DNA from: Prochlorococcus marinus str. MIT 9302
GTDB taxonomy: Bacteria > Cyanobacteriota > Cyanobacteriia > PCC-6307 > Cyanobiaceae
Length of the DNA stretch: 64,000 nucleotides
Assembly: GCF_000759975.1 (NCBI RefSeq)
Contig: NZ_JNAM01000010.1
Coordinates: forward strand, 124,001-188,000
Reading direction: 5' to 3'
Part shown: positions 19,123-28,657 of the stretch, piece after piece
Numbering within the stretch: position 1 is the first letter of the stretch
How the letters are laid out: each line of letters starts with the position of its first letter
The notes under the pieces: generated by a model
Seen by the model: the letters and a program-made list of their open reading frames with translations, nothing else
Told to the model about the DNA's origin: nothing
Database searches by the model: none
Program-made: the position numbers and the translations under genes

Positions 19123-19653
19123 TTAATAAAAGAGAATAAGATCAAATTCTTTTTTATTATCGTCGATAATAAATTCTGATTCAAGGCCTTTTACGAAAAA
19201 CCTGTTTAATCTTTCTTGCTTCTCAATCCATTTTTCTAGAGGAACAGCATTTAATTCGAAACGCATTCTGAGACCATTTTTTTCGTCCTTTGTAATTTCT
19301 TCTATTTCTCTGAGTTGAGGGGGATTATCCTCGTCCCACAAATTTAAAGATTCTAATGACGATTCAAGATGAGCTTTTATCCCATACCTCCATCTCGTAA
19401 CATCTTTAACAAGTGCTGTTAATTCTTTTGGTCTGTTAAATCTATTTGACGCAAAAATTGTTTTGTCAAACAACTCTACAGGAGGAATTTCGGAAGTCTT
19501 TAAACCTAATCCTATTAGAAAAATAGGTACTCCATAAAAAAAAGTAGGTACACTTAAATTTACTGAGTCTGTAAAGTAAGCAGTCATTCCAACAAAAGCT
19601 AATATACCCCCAGCGGTTACGATTAAGTTTCCAGGCGATAAGTATTTCTTCAT
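19123..19653 (-). CDS. membrane protein resembling DUF2854
   Basis: The 176-residue protein begins with two hydrophobic hairpin segments (LIVTAGGILAFVGMTAYF and PTFFYGVPIFLIGLGL), then SEIPPVELF and a soluble C-terminal domain of about 120 residues rich in Arg and Glu (DVTRWRYGIKAHLESSLESL). This matches my recollection of DUF2854, a family found in cyanobacteria and chloroplasts with no known function. It is divergent from a small gene starting within about 45 bases. Confidence 0.6.
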   Translation of the reverse strand: MKKYLSPGNLIVTAGGILAFVGMTAYFTDSVNLSVPTFFYGVPIFLIGLGLKTSEIPPVELFDKTIFASNRFNRPKELTALVKDVTRWRYGIKAHLESSLESLNLWDEDNPPQLREIEEITKDEKNGLRMRFELNAVPLEKWIEKQERLNRFFVKGLESEFIIDDNKKEFDLILFY

Positions 19654-19697
19654 TTTGATTTAGTAGAATGAGTTTTAAATGGACTAACAAGAGTATT

Positions 19698-19880
19698 ATG
19701 CAAGATCCTAATACTGCAAATCAAGGAGATTTAATTTTTAAACTTGATCAAGATAGAGCATGGCTATTAGAAAATCTTGATAAGGGTAAATGGCCAGAAA
19801 TCAGAAGTGAACTTGCTGCTCTTGAAAGAAAAATAAGCAAATTTATTATAATTGTTCAAGAAAATAATGTTGATATTTGA
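19698..19880 (+). CDS. small conserved-type hypothetical protein
   Basis: This is a 60-residue helical protein from the ATG at 19698; an in-frame ATG at 19668 would add ten residues but leave only 14 bases to the divergent gene, so the shorter form is preferred. The sequence is charged and amphipathic (FKLDQDRAWLLENLDKGKW, LAALERKISKFIIIVQ), suggesting two helices. No signal peptide and no known domain. It is convergent with ssb, one base between stops. Confidence 0.5.
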   Translation: MQDPNTANQGDLIFKLDQDRAWLLENLDKGKWPEIRSELAALERKISKFIIIVQENNVDI

Positions 19881-19881
19881 T

Positions 19882-20307
19882 TTAAAAAGGTATTTCGTCA
19901 ACTTCGGGAACCAAAGGTGAGCTATCCCAACTGGTACTTTTAGTGATATCTTTTTTATCAATTGACCCATTATTTTCTTTTTGATCAGACTTGTTAACAT
20001 CAACTGGCAATATTTGATGAATCTTTGAAGCTGTAAGTTCTGGTTGCTTTTCTTTTGTTCCGTCTTTTCTAGTAACAGAATTCATCTTGAGACGTCCCTC
20101 AATAACAATATTTTGCCCCTCCTTTAGTTCATCTACCATTTCTTGGGCAATATTTCCCCATCCTATGATCTTGAGATCTCTGGTTGGATCTTCAGTACGT
20201 AATCCTTTAAAATTAACAATCATTTCTGCAATTGGAGTTTGGTTTTCTTTGGTATACCTCATTTGGGGAGTGCTATTAATTACCGCCTGAATTAAACAAT
20301 GATTCAT
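19882..20307 (-). CDS. ssb: single-stranded DNA-binding protein
   Basis: The 141-residue protein has an OB fold (about 1-100: MNHCLIQAVINS, MIVNFKGL, DLKIIGWGNIAQEM, GQNIVIEGRLKM) followed by a disordered Lys/Asp/Ser linker and the acidic tail VDEIPF, which in SSB proteins docks repair and replication partners. It coats single-stranded DNA in replication and repair. It is short for SSB but complete. It is divergent from cobK across 28 bases. Confidence 0.88.
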   Translation of the reverse strand: MNHCLIQAVINSTPQMRYTKENQTPIAEMIVNFKGLRTEDPTRDLKIIGWGNIAQEMVDELKEGQNIVIEGRLKMNSVTRKDGTKEKQPELTASKIHQILPVDVNKSDQKENNGSIDKKDITKSTSWDSSPLVPEVDEIPF

Positions 20308-20335
20308 TACTTTCTATTTAATTAAAGACATACTG

Positions 20336-21142
20336 ATGCAGAATCAAGGAAATTGCTATAAAAATGTTTGGATCCTATCAGGAACCTCTGATGGACCTGT
20401 AATAGCTAATAGGCTTCTTGAACTTAATTATTCAGTTTTTGCAAGTGTTTTAACTTATAAAGCAGGGCAAGCTTATATTGAAGATCCAAAGTTACATATC
20501 ATTACGGGTAAATTAAATAACAAAGATGAAATAATTAATTTCATAAAAAAAAATAAAATCAAATGCGTTGTCGATGCTACTCATCCGTTTGCTGTTATAA
20601 TTTCTAAAAATCTGAATAATGCATGTAAAGAGATTCATACACCTCTCTTACTATTTGAAAGAAAATCTCTAATAAATAACACTAAGAATTTTTTTTATAT
20701 TGATGATTTAAAGGGTATAAATAAAGTTGATCTAGAAAATAAGAACATTCTTCTGGCAATAGGATCAAGATTTCTTAACGATACAGCTAATTATTATATC
20801 AATTGTAAAGCAAATGTATTTACAAGGGTTCTCCCAACGTATGAGAGTATAACTAAAGCTTTTGGATCATGTATTAAAAATTCAAATATAGCGATACTTG
20901 AACCGAGTAAAAATAATGAAAGCATTTTAGAAAAAAAACTTTGTGATTTTTGGGAGATAGATTATGTTCTATGCAGAGAATCTGGAAGTTATTCTCAGAA
21001 GAACTGGGAGAGTATAGTTTCTGGAAGTAAAATGAAGTTATTTTTGGTTAAAAGGCCAAAAGTTAAAAATGATTATTCTCACTCTTTCAATCAATACCAG
21101 AATTTGATAAATCAGATAAATAAAACAAATATTGATGTTTAA
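20336..21142 (+). CDS. cobK: precorrin-6A reductase (CobK/CbiJ)
   Basis: The 268-residue protein starts with a nucleotide-binding segment (VWILSGTSDGPVIANRLLE) and has the family motif VVDATHPFAVIISKN, then LAIGSRFLN and a C-terminal VLCRESGSY. CobK reduces precorrin-6A with NADPH in the corrin ring pathway of vitamin B12. A few bases separate it from cutA downstream. cobO, another B12 gene, lies at 37381-38073, so the organism makes its own corrinoids. Confidence 0.85.
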   Translation: MQNQGNCYKNVWILSGTSDGPVIANRLLELNYSVFASVLTYKAGQAYIEDPKLHIITGKLNNKDEIINFIKKNKIKCVVDATHPFAVIISKNLNNACKEIHTPLLLFERKSLINNTKNFFYIDDLKGINKVDLENKNILLAIGSRFLNDTANYYINCKANVFTRVLPTYESITKAFGSCIKNSNIAILEPSKNNESILEKKLCDFWEIDYVLCRESGSYSQKNWESIVSGSKMKLFLVKRPKVKNDYSHSFNQYQNLINQINKTNIDV

Positions 21143-21148
21143 TTCATT

Positions 21149-21454
21149 ATGGAAGTACTAGTTATGATCACAACTGAGTCAAGTAAAACAAATGCTTTGC
21201 GAATGGCTAAATTACTAATCCAAAATAAACTTGCAGCTTGTGTTTCGATAAAGCAAATCTTTTCAATTTATGAGTGGGATAATGATATTGAAGAAACTAA
21301 AGAGTTTGAAATTACAATAAAAAGTAAACCTGAATTTAAAGATGACTTAATTGATTTCTTAAATAAAATTTCCACATATAATGTTCCACAAATTATTTAC
21401 AAAAAATACTATTCTGAGATGAAATATTATGATTGGATAAATAAGACTATTTGA
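21149..21454 (+). CDS. cutA: CutA-type divalent ion tolerance protein
   Basis: The 101-residue protein has the CutA1 features: TTESSKTNALRMAKLLIQNKLAACVSI (in parts TTESSKTNA and LAACVSI), IYEWDNDIEETKEFEITIKSK-like strand with YEW and EE, and YNVPQIIYKKY. CutA1 forms a trimer with a ferredoxin-like fold similar to PII; it was linked to copper tolerance but its role in cyanobacteria is unclear. It abuts the convergent sugar kinase gene with no gap. Confidence 0.9.
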   Translation: MEVLVMITTESSKTNALRMAKLLIQNKLAACVSIKQIFSIYEWDNDIEETKEFEITIKSKPEFKDDLIDFLNKISTYNVPQIIYKKYYSEMKYYDWINKTI

Positions 21455-22465
21455 TTAAATTTCTCTTAATAACTCTTTAAGAACCATATTAGATCTAGAT
21501 CCTAATTGTGTAATTATATGCCCAGCACAAATTGAACCTATCTCTCCGCATTTTTTTAGGGAATAATTATTTATTAATCCATGAATAAATCCTCCTGCAT
21601 AAATATCTCCAGCTCCTGTAGTATCAATAACTTTCCCCTTATTCGTTGACTTGATTACTTCAATATCATTTTTGTTAATTATAAGAGAACCATTGCTACC
21701 TTGAGTTACTACAACTAATTCACAAAGGGAAGAGAGCTGTCCTTTGCAGGTTTCTAATTTATCCTTTTTAAATAAACTTAACACCTCGGATTCATTACAA
21801 AAAACAATATCTACATATTCATCAATTAAGTCCAAGAAACTCTCTCGATGTCTATCTACACAAAATGAATCAGACAATGAAAGGATTATTTTTGTATTAG
21901 ATTGTTTTGCTATTTGGGCGGCTTTAAGAAAAGCATTTTTAGCTAATTCGCTGTCCCATAAATACCCTTCTAGATATAAGTATTTACTTTCCTTGAGTAA
22001 ACTAAAATCAATGTCTTTTGGTTCAAATTCTATAGATGCTCCTAGGTAAGTGCACATAGTTCTTTGAGCATCAGGTGTAATAAAAATAATTGAATGAGCT
22101 GTTGCGGCACCTTCATTAGTGGGTGGAGTATTAAATATAGTTTTACTTTTTTTTATATCAGAAGAAAAGAAATTCCCAAATTGATCATTTTTCACCCTTC
22201 CAATAAACTGCACATCATTACCTAATTCTGCTAAACATACAACAGTATTTGCTGAGGATCCCCCTGATATTTGTTTGATCACTTTGCAATTTTCTAACAA
22301 TCTCTGAGATTCATCAGAATTAATGAGATTCATTGATCCTTTATCCAGATTATTTATCTCAAGAAATTCATCCTCAATATTTACAATAATATCTACTATT
22401 GCGTTGCCTAGACCAATGAGATCAACCTTTTTATTATTTTTAAAATGTCTAAAGGATTCTTTCAT
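21455..22465 (-). CDS. PfkB-family carbohydrate/nucleoside kinase
   Basis: The 336-residue protein has the PfkB signatures: N-terminal GLGNAIVDIIVNIE, GGSSANTVVCLAELG (signature 1) and DTTGAGDIYAGGFIHG (signature 2) with the catalytic Asp. Sequence near the start (NLDKGSMNLI) resembles the adenosine kinase/ribokinase-like subgroup. The substrate cannot be decided; adenosine or a sugar are candidates. It lies downstream of purA by 15 bases on the same strand, which mildly favours a purine nucleoside. Confidence 0.85.
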   Translation of the reverse strand: MKESFRHFKNNKKVDLIGLGNAIVDIIVNIEDEFLEINNLDKGSMNLINSDESQRLLENCKVIKQISGGSSANTVVCLAELGNDVQFIGRVKNDQFGNFFSSDIKKSKTIFNTPPTNEGAATAHSIIFITPDAQRTMCTYLGASIEFEPKDIDFSLLKESKYLYLEGYLWDSELAKNAFLKAAQIAKQSNTKIILSLSDSFCVDRHRESFLDLIDEYVDIVFCNESEVLSLFKKDKLETCKGQLSSLCELVVVTQGSNGSLIINKNDIEVIKSTNKGKVIDTTGAGDIYAGGFIHGLINNYSLKKCGEIGSICAGHIITQLGSRSNMVLKELLREI

Positions 22466-22480
22466 TAATTTGGAAATAAA

Positions 22481-23845
<1,365 letters not shown>

Positions 23846-23872
23846 TTACTTTTAAAAAGTAAATGAATTGTA

Positions 23873-24310
23873 TCAACTTTCTCTTAGAACCATTTTTTCA
23901 GCAAGAGAAAATTCTTTGGTTAAACGCTCCTTAAGTTTATCTGGTAAAGGTCTACTTGCAAAGTTTTTGTAATGACCTGCCATAGCATTTAATGCTGTTT
24001 GCATGGTGGTAAATGATTGAGTTTTATTCACCATCCCTCTATTCCTATATCTGGAAATATAGTCAGTTATAAGTGTAAGAGACTCACTTCTTACTTCATC
24101 TTTATTTGGAGAATCTTTTGGAGTATCAACAGCTGTCTGTAATGTTTTAACAACTGAAATTGTATCTTTTGTATAATCACCTGTCATAGAGGTTTTTGCA
24201 GCTATGGAGGGAGAAATAAATATTGTAAAAACAACAATTAAGGATATTGAAAAAGATATACCTTTGGTAAAATTTTTAAAAAATAATTTTGATGTCCATT
24301 TCAGTAACAT
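23873..24310 (-). CDS. psb27: photosystem II assembly protein Psb27, apparently not a lipoprotein
   Basis: The 145-residue protein has a signal peptide (hydrophobic run ISFSISLIVVFTIFIS ending PSIAAK) and a mature four-helix domain with TGDYTKDTISVVKTLQ, ISRYRNRG and FTTMQTALNAMAGHY, the Psb27 pattern. Psb27 binds CP43 lumenally during photosystem II assembly and repair. In many cyanobacteria it is lipid-anchored at an N-terminal Cys; no cysteine is present here, so the mature protein is expected to be cut by signal peptidase I. It is 26 bases upstream-side of the proS stop on the same strand. Confidence 0.88.
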   Translation of the reverse strand: MLLKWTSKLFFKNFTKGISFSISLIVVFTIFISPSIAAKTSMTGDYTKDTISVVKTLQTAVDTPKDSPNKDEVRSESLTLITDYISRYRNRGMVNKTQSFTTMQTALNAMAGHYKNFASRPLPDKLKERLTKEFSLAEKMVLRES

Positions 24311-24335
24311 AACTTAGCTCCCAAAAAAATAAGCC

Positions 24336-26138
24336 TTAAGACTTTTTATTGTACATTATTTCTGATTCGGAAATAAATGTTTCCAACAATTTATCAGTAC
24401 TAATTTTAAACTTATTATTATTTGTTCTGCATAAAAGTTCTACTTCTTTGTTAACAGAATCTCTGCCAATAATTATCTGAAAAGGAATACCAATTAATTC
24501 CGCATCTTTAAATTTCACTCCAGCTCTATCGTTTCTATCATCAAGAAGGACATCAATTTTATTAATTAAAAAGTTGTTATAGATTTGCTCAGTAAGGTCA
24601 CTTTGAATAGGATCTTTTAGATTTGTTGGAATAATAATAACTTCAAAAGGAGAAATCTGGATAGGCCAACAAATTCCCTTTTGATCATGATTCTGTTCGA
24701 TAGCAGCTTGAGCTATTCTTGTAACTCCAATTCCATAACAGCCCATCCATAAATTTTTTAACTGACCATCCTTATCAGAGAACTTTGCATTTAATTTTTC
24801 GCTATATTTTTGACCTAGTTGGAAAATATGTCCAATCTCGATACCTTTTTTTTCTTTAAGTTCTTCATTATCATCAATACTTATTTTATCTCCTTTTTTG
24901 GCATTCCTGATATCCCCAACTTGATAATCTTTCGAAGCAAAAGAAAATTCTTGGAAAACCTTATGGAAATTAATTTTATTCCCACCACTTATAAACTTTG
25001 AGAGGCTACTTGCAGAATGGTCAATTATTCTGGTCCATTTTTTATCCCAATTAGAACTAGCTTTAATAGTTTTATTATCTAAATCTGGCCCGATAAAACC
25101 TAAGGGAAAATTAACTAAATTTTTTTCGATAGTATTTTTATCTTCAATCTTTTTAAGATTAAGGAGATTAAAATTATGAAGTTTATTTATTAAGTTAAAA
25201 AGCTTTACTTCATTAATGTGTTGATCGCCTCTTATGCAGGCAAGAATTGGGACCTCAAATTTACCTTCGAACTGTGCAAGGAATACTACTACTTTAATAA
25301 TTTGACTAGGGTCTAAATTATTATTATCGCAAACTTCGAGGATTGTTTTTTGTTGAGGTGTTTCCAACCACTCTGTAATGTTATCTTTTAGTGGAATAGC
25401 TTGAGAGGGTAGAGAAACAGCTTTTTCAATATTTGCAGCATAAGAACCACTTTGAGTAAATAAAATGGAATCTTCCCCAGCATCAGCAGTGACCATGAAT
25501 TCTTTAGAGGAGGCACCGCCAATTGCTCCACTATCAGCTTCAACCCCTACTGTCTGAAGTCCACAAGACTTAAAAATATTTTCATAAGCATTTCCCACCT
25601 TTTCATAGAAAGAAGCCAGATCGTTTTCTGAAGAATGAAAAGAATAACCATCTTTCATTATAAATTCTCTACTTCTCATTAATCCAAACCTTGGCCTTAT
25701 TTCATCTCTAAATTTTGTCTGAATTTGGTAAAAACATTGAGGTAATTGTTTATAGGAGTTAATGATCTCTGATGCAATACTTGTGATAACTTCTTCGTGA
25801 GTTGGAGCTAAACCGAATTCTTTCCCTTGTCTGTCTTTGAGGTTAAACATTATTCCTTCCCCTGCAGTATATCCTTCCCACCTTTCACTTTTTTTCCATA
25901 AGTCTGCCGGATGAAGTTGAGGTAATAGTAACTTAGTGCAGCCAATAGAATTAAGTTCTTTTTCTATTACTGCGGATATTTTTTCAATAACTCTTAGCAT
26001 TATTGGCATGTATGCATAAATACCACTGTTAACTCTTCGAATATAACCAGCTTTTAAAAGTAATTGATGTGAGATAATCTCAGCTTCAGAAGGTGTGTCA
26101 CGAAGTGTCCCCAGAGGAAATGAGGTGGTCACGCGCAT
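24336..26138 (-). CDS. proS: prolyl-tRNA synthetase, bacterial type
   Basis: The 600-residue class II enzyme has motif 1 around SGIYAYMPIMLRV, motif 2 with FRDEIRPRFGLMRSREFIMKDGYSF (in parts: FRDEIRPRFG and REFIMKDGYSF), and motif 3 GCYGIGVTRIAQAAIEQ. The insertion between motifs 2 and 3 (about 220-390) is the Ala-Pro editing domain of the bacterial form, and the C-terminal anticodon-binding domain follows (ISPFEVIIIPTN). The start MRVTTSFPLGTLRDTP is well supported by homology. Confidence 0.97.
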   Translation of the reverse strand: MRVTTSFPLGTLRDTPSEAEIISHQLLLKAGYIRRVNSGIYAYMPIMLRVIEKISAVIEKELNSIGCTKLLLPQLHPADLWKKSERWEGYTAGEGIMFNLKDRQGKEFGLAPTHEEVITSIASEIINSYKQLPQCFYQIQTKFRDEIRPRFGLMRSREFIMKDGYSFHSSENDLASFYEKVGNAYENIFKSCGLQTVGVEADSGAIGGASSKEFMVTADAGEDSILFTQSGSYAANIEKAVSLPSQAIPLKDNITEWLETPQQKTILEVCDNNNLDPSQIIKVVVFLAQFEGKFEVPILACIRGDQHINEVKLFNLINKLHNFNLLNLKKIEDKNTIEKNLVNFPLGFIGPDLDNKTIKASSNWDKKWTRIIDHSASSLSKFISGGNKINFHKVFQEFSFASKDYQVGDIRNAKKGDKISIDDNEELKEKKGIEIGHIFQLGQKYSEKLNAKFSDKDGQLKNLWMGCYGIGVTRIAQAAIEQNHDQKGICWPIQISPFEVIIIPTNLKDPIQSDLTEQIYNNFLINKIDVLLDDRNDRAGVKFKDAELIGIPFQIIIGRDSVNKEVELLCRTNNNKFKISTDKLLETFISESEIMYNKKS

Positions 26139-26313
26139 ACAAAAAAATCCTTAATAATATTTAATTTTATCAATTATGATAAAAAAAAAATTTAAAGTGT
26201 CTTGAGTCCCTCAACGCGAATAGTCTAGATATATTCTTTTTGCTAGCTTTTTCAGTAATGAATTCTAAATATTTAACAAAGTTCATTATTTCTAAAAACA
26301 TTTTCTTAAAGTT

Positions 26314-26664
26314 ATGGAACATATAGATTCCAATATTTCTAGCGAAGAAGAATTAGTAGGTATTGATGAAGTTCAAAAATTCCTAAATAGATCAAGGGCT
26401 TCTGTTTATAGATATACTAATACTGATTTAAGAAATCTAAACCCTAGCTTTAACCCAAGAAAATTAAATCCCGAATTTAGAACTGATCAAAAAGATCCTT
26501 TGAAATTCCACCCTAATGAAGTAGCAAGATTTGCAAAAGACATTTTAAGAATTAAGGAAGTGACTGTAGAGGTATTTAATACACCTTCCTCTGCTACTCA
26601 AAACGTACTACTACAGATTTTAGACGAATTAAAATCTATAAGGACGTTACTAGAAAAAGAATAA
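26314..26664 (+). CDS. small HTH (MerR/excisionase-like) protein
   Basis: The 116-residue protein has a helix-turn-helix-like segment GIDEVQKFLNRSRASVYRYTNTD (about 17-40; in parts GIDEVQKFLNRS and RASVYRYTNTD) resembling the DNA-recognition part of excisionase/AlpA-type domains. A proline/asparagine-rich wing (LNPSFNPRKLNPEFR) follows, then a helix LQILDELKSIRTLLEKE that may dimerise. It is too short to be a recombinase. The gene is divergent from proS with a 175-base gap. A transcription factor or nucleoid-associated function is plausible but unproven. Confidence 0.6.
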   Translation: MEHIDSNISSEEELVGIDEVQKFLNRSRASVYRYTNTDLRNLNPSFNPRKLNPEFRTDQKDPLKFHPNEVARFAKDILRIKEVTVEVFNTPSSATQNVLLQILDELKSIRTLLEKE

Positions 26665-26761
26665 TTAAAAAGTTAATATATAATGTTTTGATTTATTGAC
26701 ATTTAGTATGTAGGATAATGATGTTCAATTACTTTCTTAATCCTTTACCAATTAAGATTTC

Positions 26762-27016
26762 TTGAGTTATACGAAATCAAAGCACTTTATAAAAAGTAAA
26801 TTAAGAGAAGAATCTTCTCTTGATTCCTCTCAAAGTGATTTTGAAAAAGATGATGATGACCCCTTAAGCATAAGGAGTTTATCCATAACATCTTTAGGTA
26901 TTATTTTTGCCTTTTTGACATTTTTATTACCTTCAATCAGTATTTTAATTGGAAGACCTTTCTCTCAAGGAAACGAGGTAATTTTTAATCACGATTTTAA
27001 AAAAGATGGATCTTAG
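26762..27016 (+). CDS. small single-pass membrane protein, unknown function
   Basis: The 84-residue protein starts at TTG (26762); no ATG exists in the frame. An acidic/Ser cytoplasmic part (SSLDSSQSDFEKDDDD) precedes one hydrophobic segment (LGIIFAFLTFLLPSISILIG), then a short tail with RPFSQGNEV. I do not recognise the family with certainty. Its end overlaps the start of the second pyrophosphatase by 11 bases, so they are likely co-transcribed. Confidence 0.6.
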   Translation: MSYTKSKHFIKSKLREESSLDSSQSDFEKDDDDPLSIRSLSITSLGIIFAFLTFLLPSISILIGRPFSQGNEVIFNHDFKKDGS

Positions 27017-27560
27017 TTCAATACCTCCATCTCCAATGAAGGGAATAGTAAATATAGTTGTTGAAATACCTGCAGGTAGTAGGAATAAGTACGAATATTG
27101 TTCTGATGCAGGGATAATGGCATTAGATAGAGTACTGCACTCTTCAGTGAGGTACCCTTTTGATTATGGTTTCATTCCCAATACCCTTGCAGATGATGGT
27201 GCTCCTCTTGACGCAATGGTGATAATGGATGAGCCTACTTTCGCTGGGTGTCTAATAAAAGCTAGACCTATTGGAGTTTTAGATATGCATGATTGTGGTG
27301 CATATGACGGAAAACTTTTATGTGTGCCTATGGCTAATCCTAGACAAGCCAATATAGTAAGTATTAATCAAATTGCTCCGAATCAGCTCGAGGATGTTGC
27401 TGAATTTTTTAGAACTAGTAAAGGACTTGATGGAAGAAAAGTTCAAATTGATGGTTGGAGGGATTTTGATGTAGTGGAAAATCTATTGAAAAATTGCACT
27501 CCTCTAAAAAAGAAAAACTTTAAAGTGCTTAAGAAATCAATCATTAGTAAAGTAAATTGA
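27006..27560 (+). CDS. family I pyrophosphatase paralogue with altered active site
   Basis: The 184-residue protein keeps the fold and much of the signature of soluble pyrophosphatase (VVEIPAGSRNKYE, DRVLHSSVRYPFDYGFIPNT). Aligned by eye to E. coli PPase, three active-site residues differ: D67 becomes A66 (DGAPLD instead of DGDPLD), E98 becomes C97, and Y141 becomes S138 (FRTSKG instead of FEHYKD). D67 acts as general base and helps bind metal, so activity is probably weak or lost. The intact enzyme is at 11670-12257. It overlaps its neighbours at both ends (11 and 4 bases). Confidence 0.85.
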   Translation: MDLSSIPPSPMKGIVNIVVEIPAGSRNKYEYCSDAGIMALDRVLHSSVRYPFDYGFIPNTLADDGAPLDAMVIMDEPTFAGCLIKARPIGVLDMHDCGAYDGKLLCVPMANPRQANIVSINQIAPNQLEDVAEFFRTSKGLDGRKVQIDGWRDFDVVENLLKNCTPLKKKNFKVLKKSIISKVN

Positions 27561-27913
27561 AAAAAATAATTTTCTATAGTTATTTAAAATGCTCTACTTG
27601 CCGAAAAGCGGCAAAATGGCTTGATAAAAAAGATTTCGAATACCAATTAATTGATATTGTAAATGAACCACCATTATTAGATTATTTAAGCCTAGCTTTA
27701 GAACAATATTCTGCAGAAAAAAAAAAGATTTTTAATACGAGAGGAAAAGCCTTTAAATCGATTAATCTTGATATTTACTCTTTATCGAGAGAGGAAATTA
27801 TCCAACTTCTTTTAAGTGATGGAAAATTAATAAAAAGACCATTTTTGGTTTATGAAGGTAAAAGAGTAATCTTAGGGTTTAACGAAATTGAATATGCTAA
27901 ACAATTTATATAA
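27557..27913 (+). CDS. ArsC/Spx-family thioredoxin-fold protein
   Basis: The 118-residue protein has YSYLKCSTCRKAAKWLDKK with the CxxC motif at the N-terminus, then the ArsC-family strand VNEPPLLDYL and a C-terminal IKRPFLVYEGKRVILGFNEIEY (in parts IKRPFLVYEG and ILGFNEIEY). The CxxC and overall length are closer to Spx/YffB-like members than to classical glutaredoxin-coupled arsenate reductase (CxxxxxR with one Cys). It may be an arsenate reductase or a redox protein; sequence alone does not decide. The TTG start overlaps the upstream stop (TTGA), indicating coupling. Confidence 0.8.
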   Translation: MKKIIFYSYLKCSTCRKAAKWLDKKDFEYQLIDIVNEPPLLDYLSLALEQYSAEKKKIFNTRGKAFKSINLDIYSLSREEIIQLLLSDGKLIKRPFLVYEGKRVILGFNEIEYAKQFI

Positions 27914-27942
27914 GTTTAAAAAATCAAGACTTTATTAATTTT

Positions 27943-28602
27943 ATGCCTGCTTCTATTAAAAGTTTTTTAAAAGAATGGGGTCTCCTAATTCTATTAACCT
28001 TTTTTGTATCTTCTTGTAGATCTTTTTTAGCAGAACCTCGTTATATCCCCTCCGGATCAATGCTCCCAGAATTACAAATAAACGATAGGTTAATTATTGA
28101 AAAGTTCTCCCTGAGGAACTCCTTACCAAAAAGAGGAGATATTGTAGTTTTTAATTCTCCTTACTCATTTGATGAACAACTAATTTCATCGAGATCTAAT
28201 CCTTTACCAAATAAAAGATATTGTTTTTTAATGAGTTTTCCTCCAATGTCTTTTATTCCTGGCTTGAGAGATCAAGCTTGCGATGCCTATATTAAGAGAG
28301 TAGTCGCACTTCCTGGAGAAATTGTTAGTGTTAATCATAAAGGTGAAGTAAGAATAAACAATAAATTAATTCCTGAACCTTATGTATCTTATAACTGCTC
28401 ATTATCCCCTTTTAATAGATGTGGTGAATTTGAGAATATAAAAGTACCTAAAGATCATTTTTTAGTTTTAGGCGATAATAGGTCAAATAGCTGGGATGGA
28501 AGATATTGGCCTGGAAGTAAATTTCTTAACAAAAAGGAGATTATTGGAAAGGCTTATTTAAGATTTTGGCCTCTTAGTCAAGTTGGCTTTTTCAATAAAT
28601 AA
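27943..28602 (+). CDS. lepB: signal peptidase I
   Basis: The 219-residue membrane protease removes signal peptides from exported proteins. A single N-terminal hydrophobic segment (about 10-25) precedes the catalytic Ser39 in YIPSGSMLP; the general-base lysine is K118 in DAYIKRVVALPGE, and the C-terminal LGDNRSNSWDGRYWP is the third family box. An insertion between the Ser and Lys boxes (about 75-115) carries extra cysteines (RYCFLM, DQACDA, YNCSL, NRCGEF). Cyanobacteria often have two such enzymes; this one likely has a lumenal or periplasmic active site. Confidence 0.95.
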   Translation: MPASIKSFLKEWGLLILLTFFVSSCRSFLAEPRYIPSGSMLPELQINDRLIIEKFSLRNSLPKRGDIVVFNSPYSFDEQLISSRSNPLPNKRYCFLMSFPPMSFIPGLRDQACDAYIKRVVALPGEIVSVNHKGEVRINNKLIPEPYVSYNCSLSPFNRCGEFENIKVPKDHFLVLGDNRSNSWDGRYWPGSKFLNKKEIIGKAYLRFWPLSQVGFFNK

Positions 28603-28657
28603 AGCCTTTCTTCTGAATCTGACTTCATCAAAATAAATTTTTAAAAATGGTTTTAAT

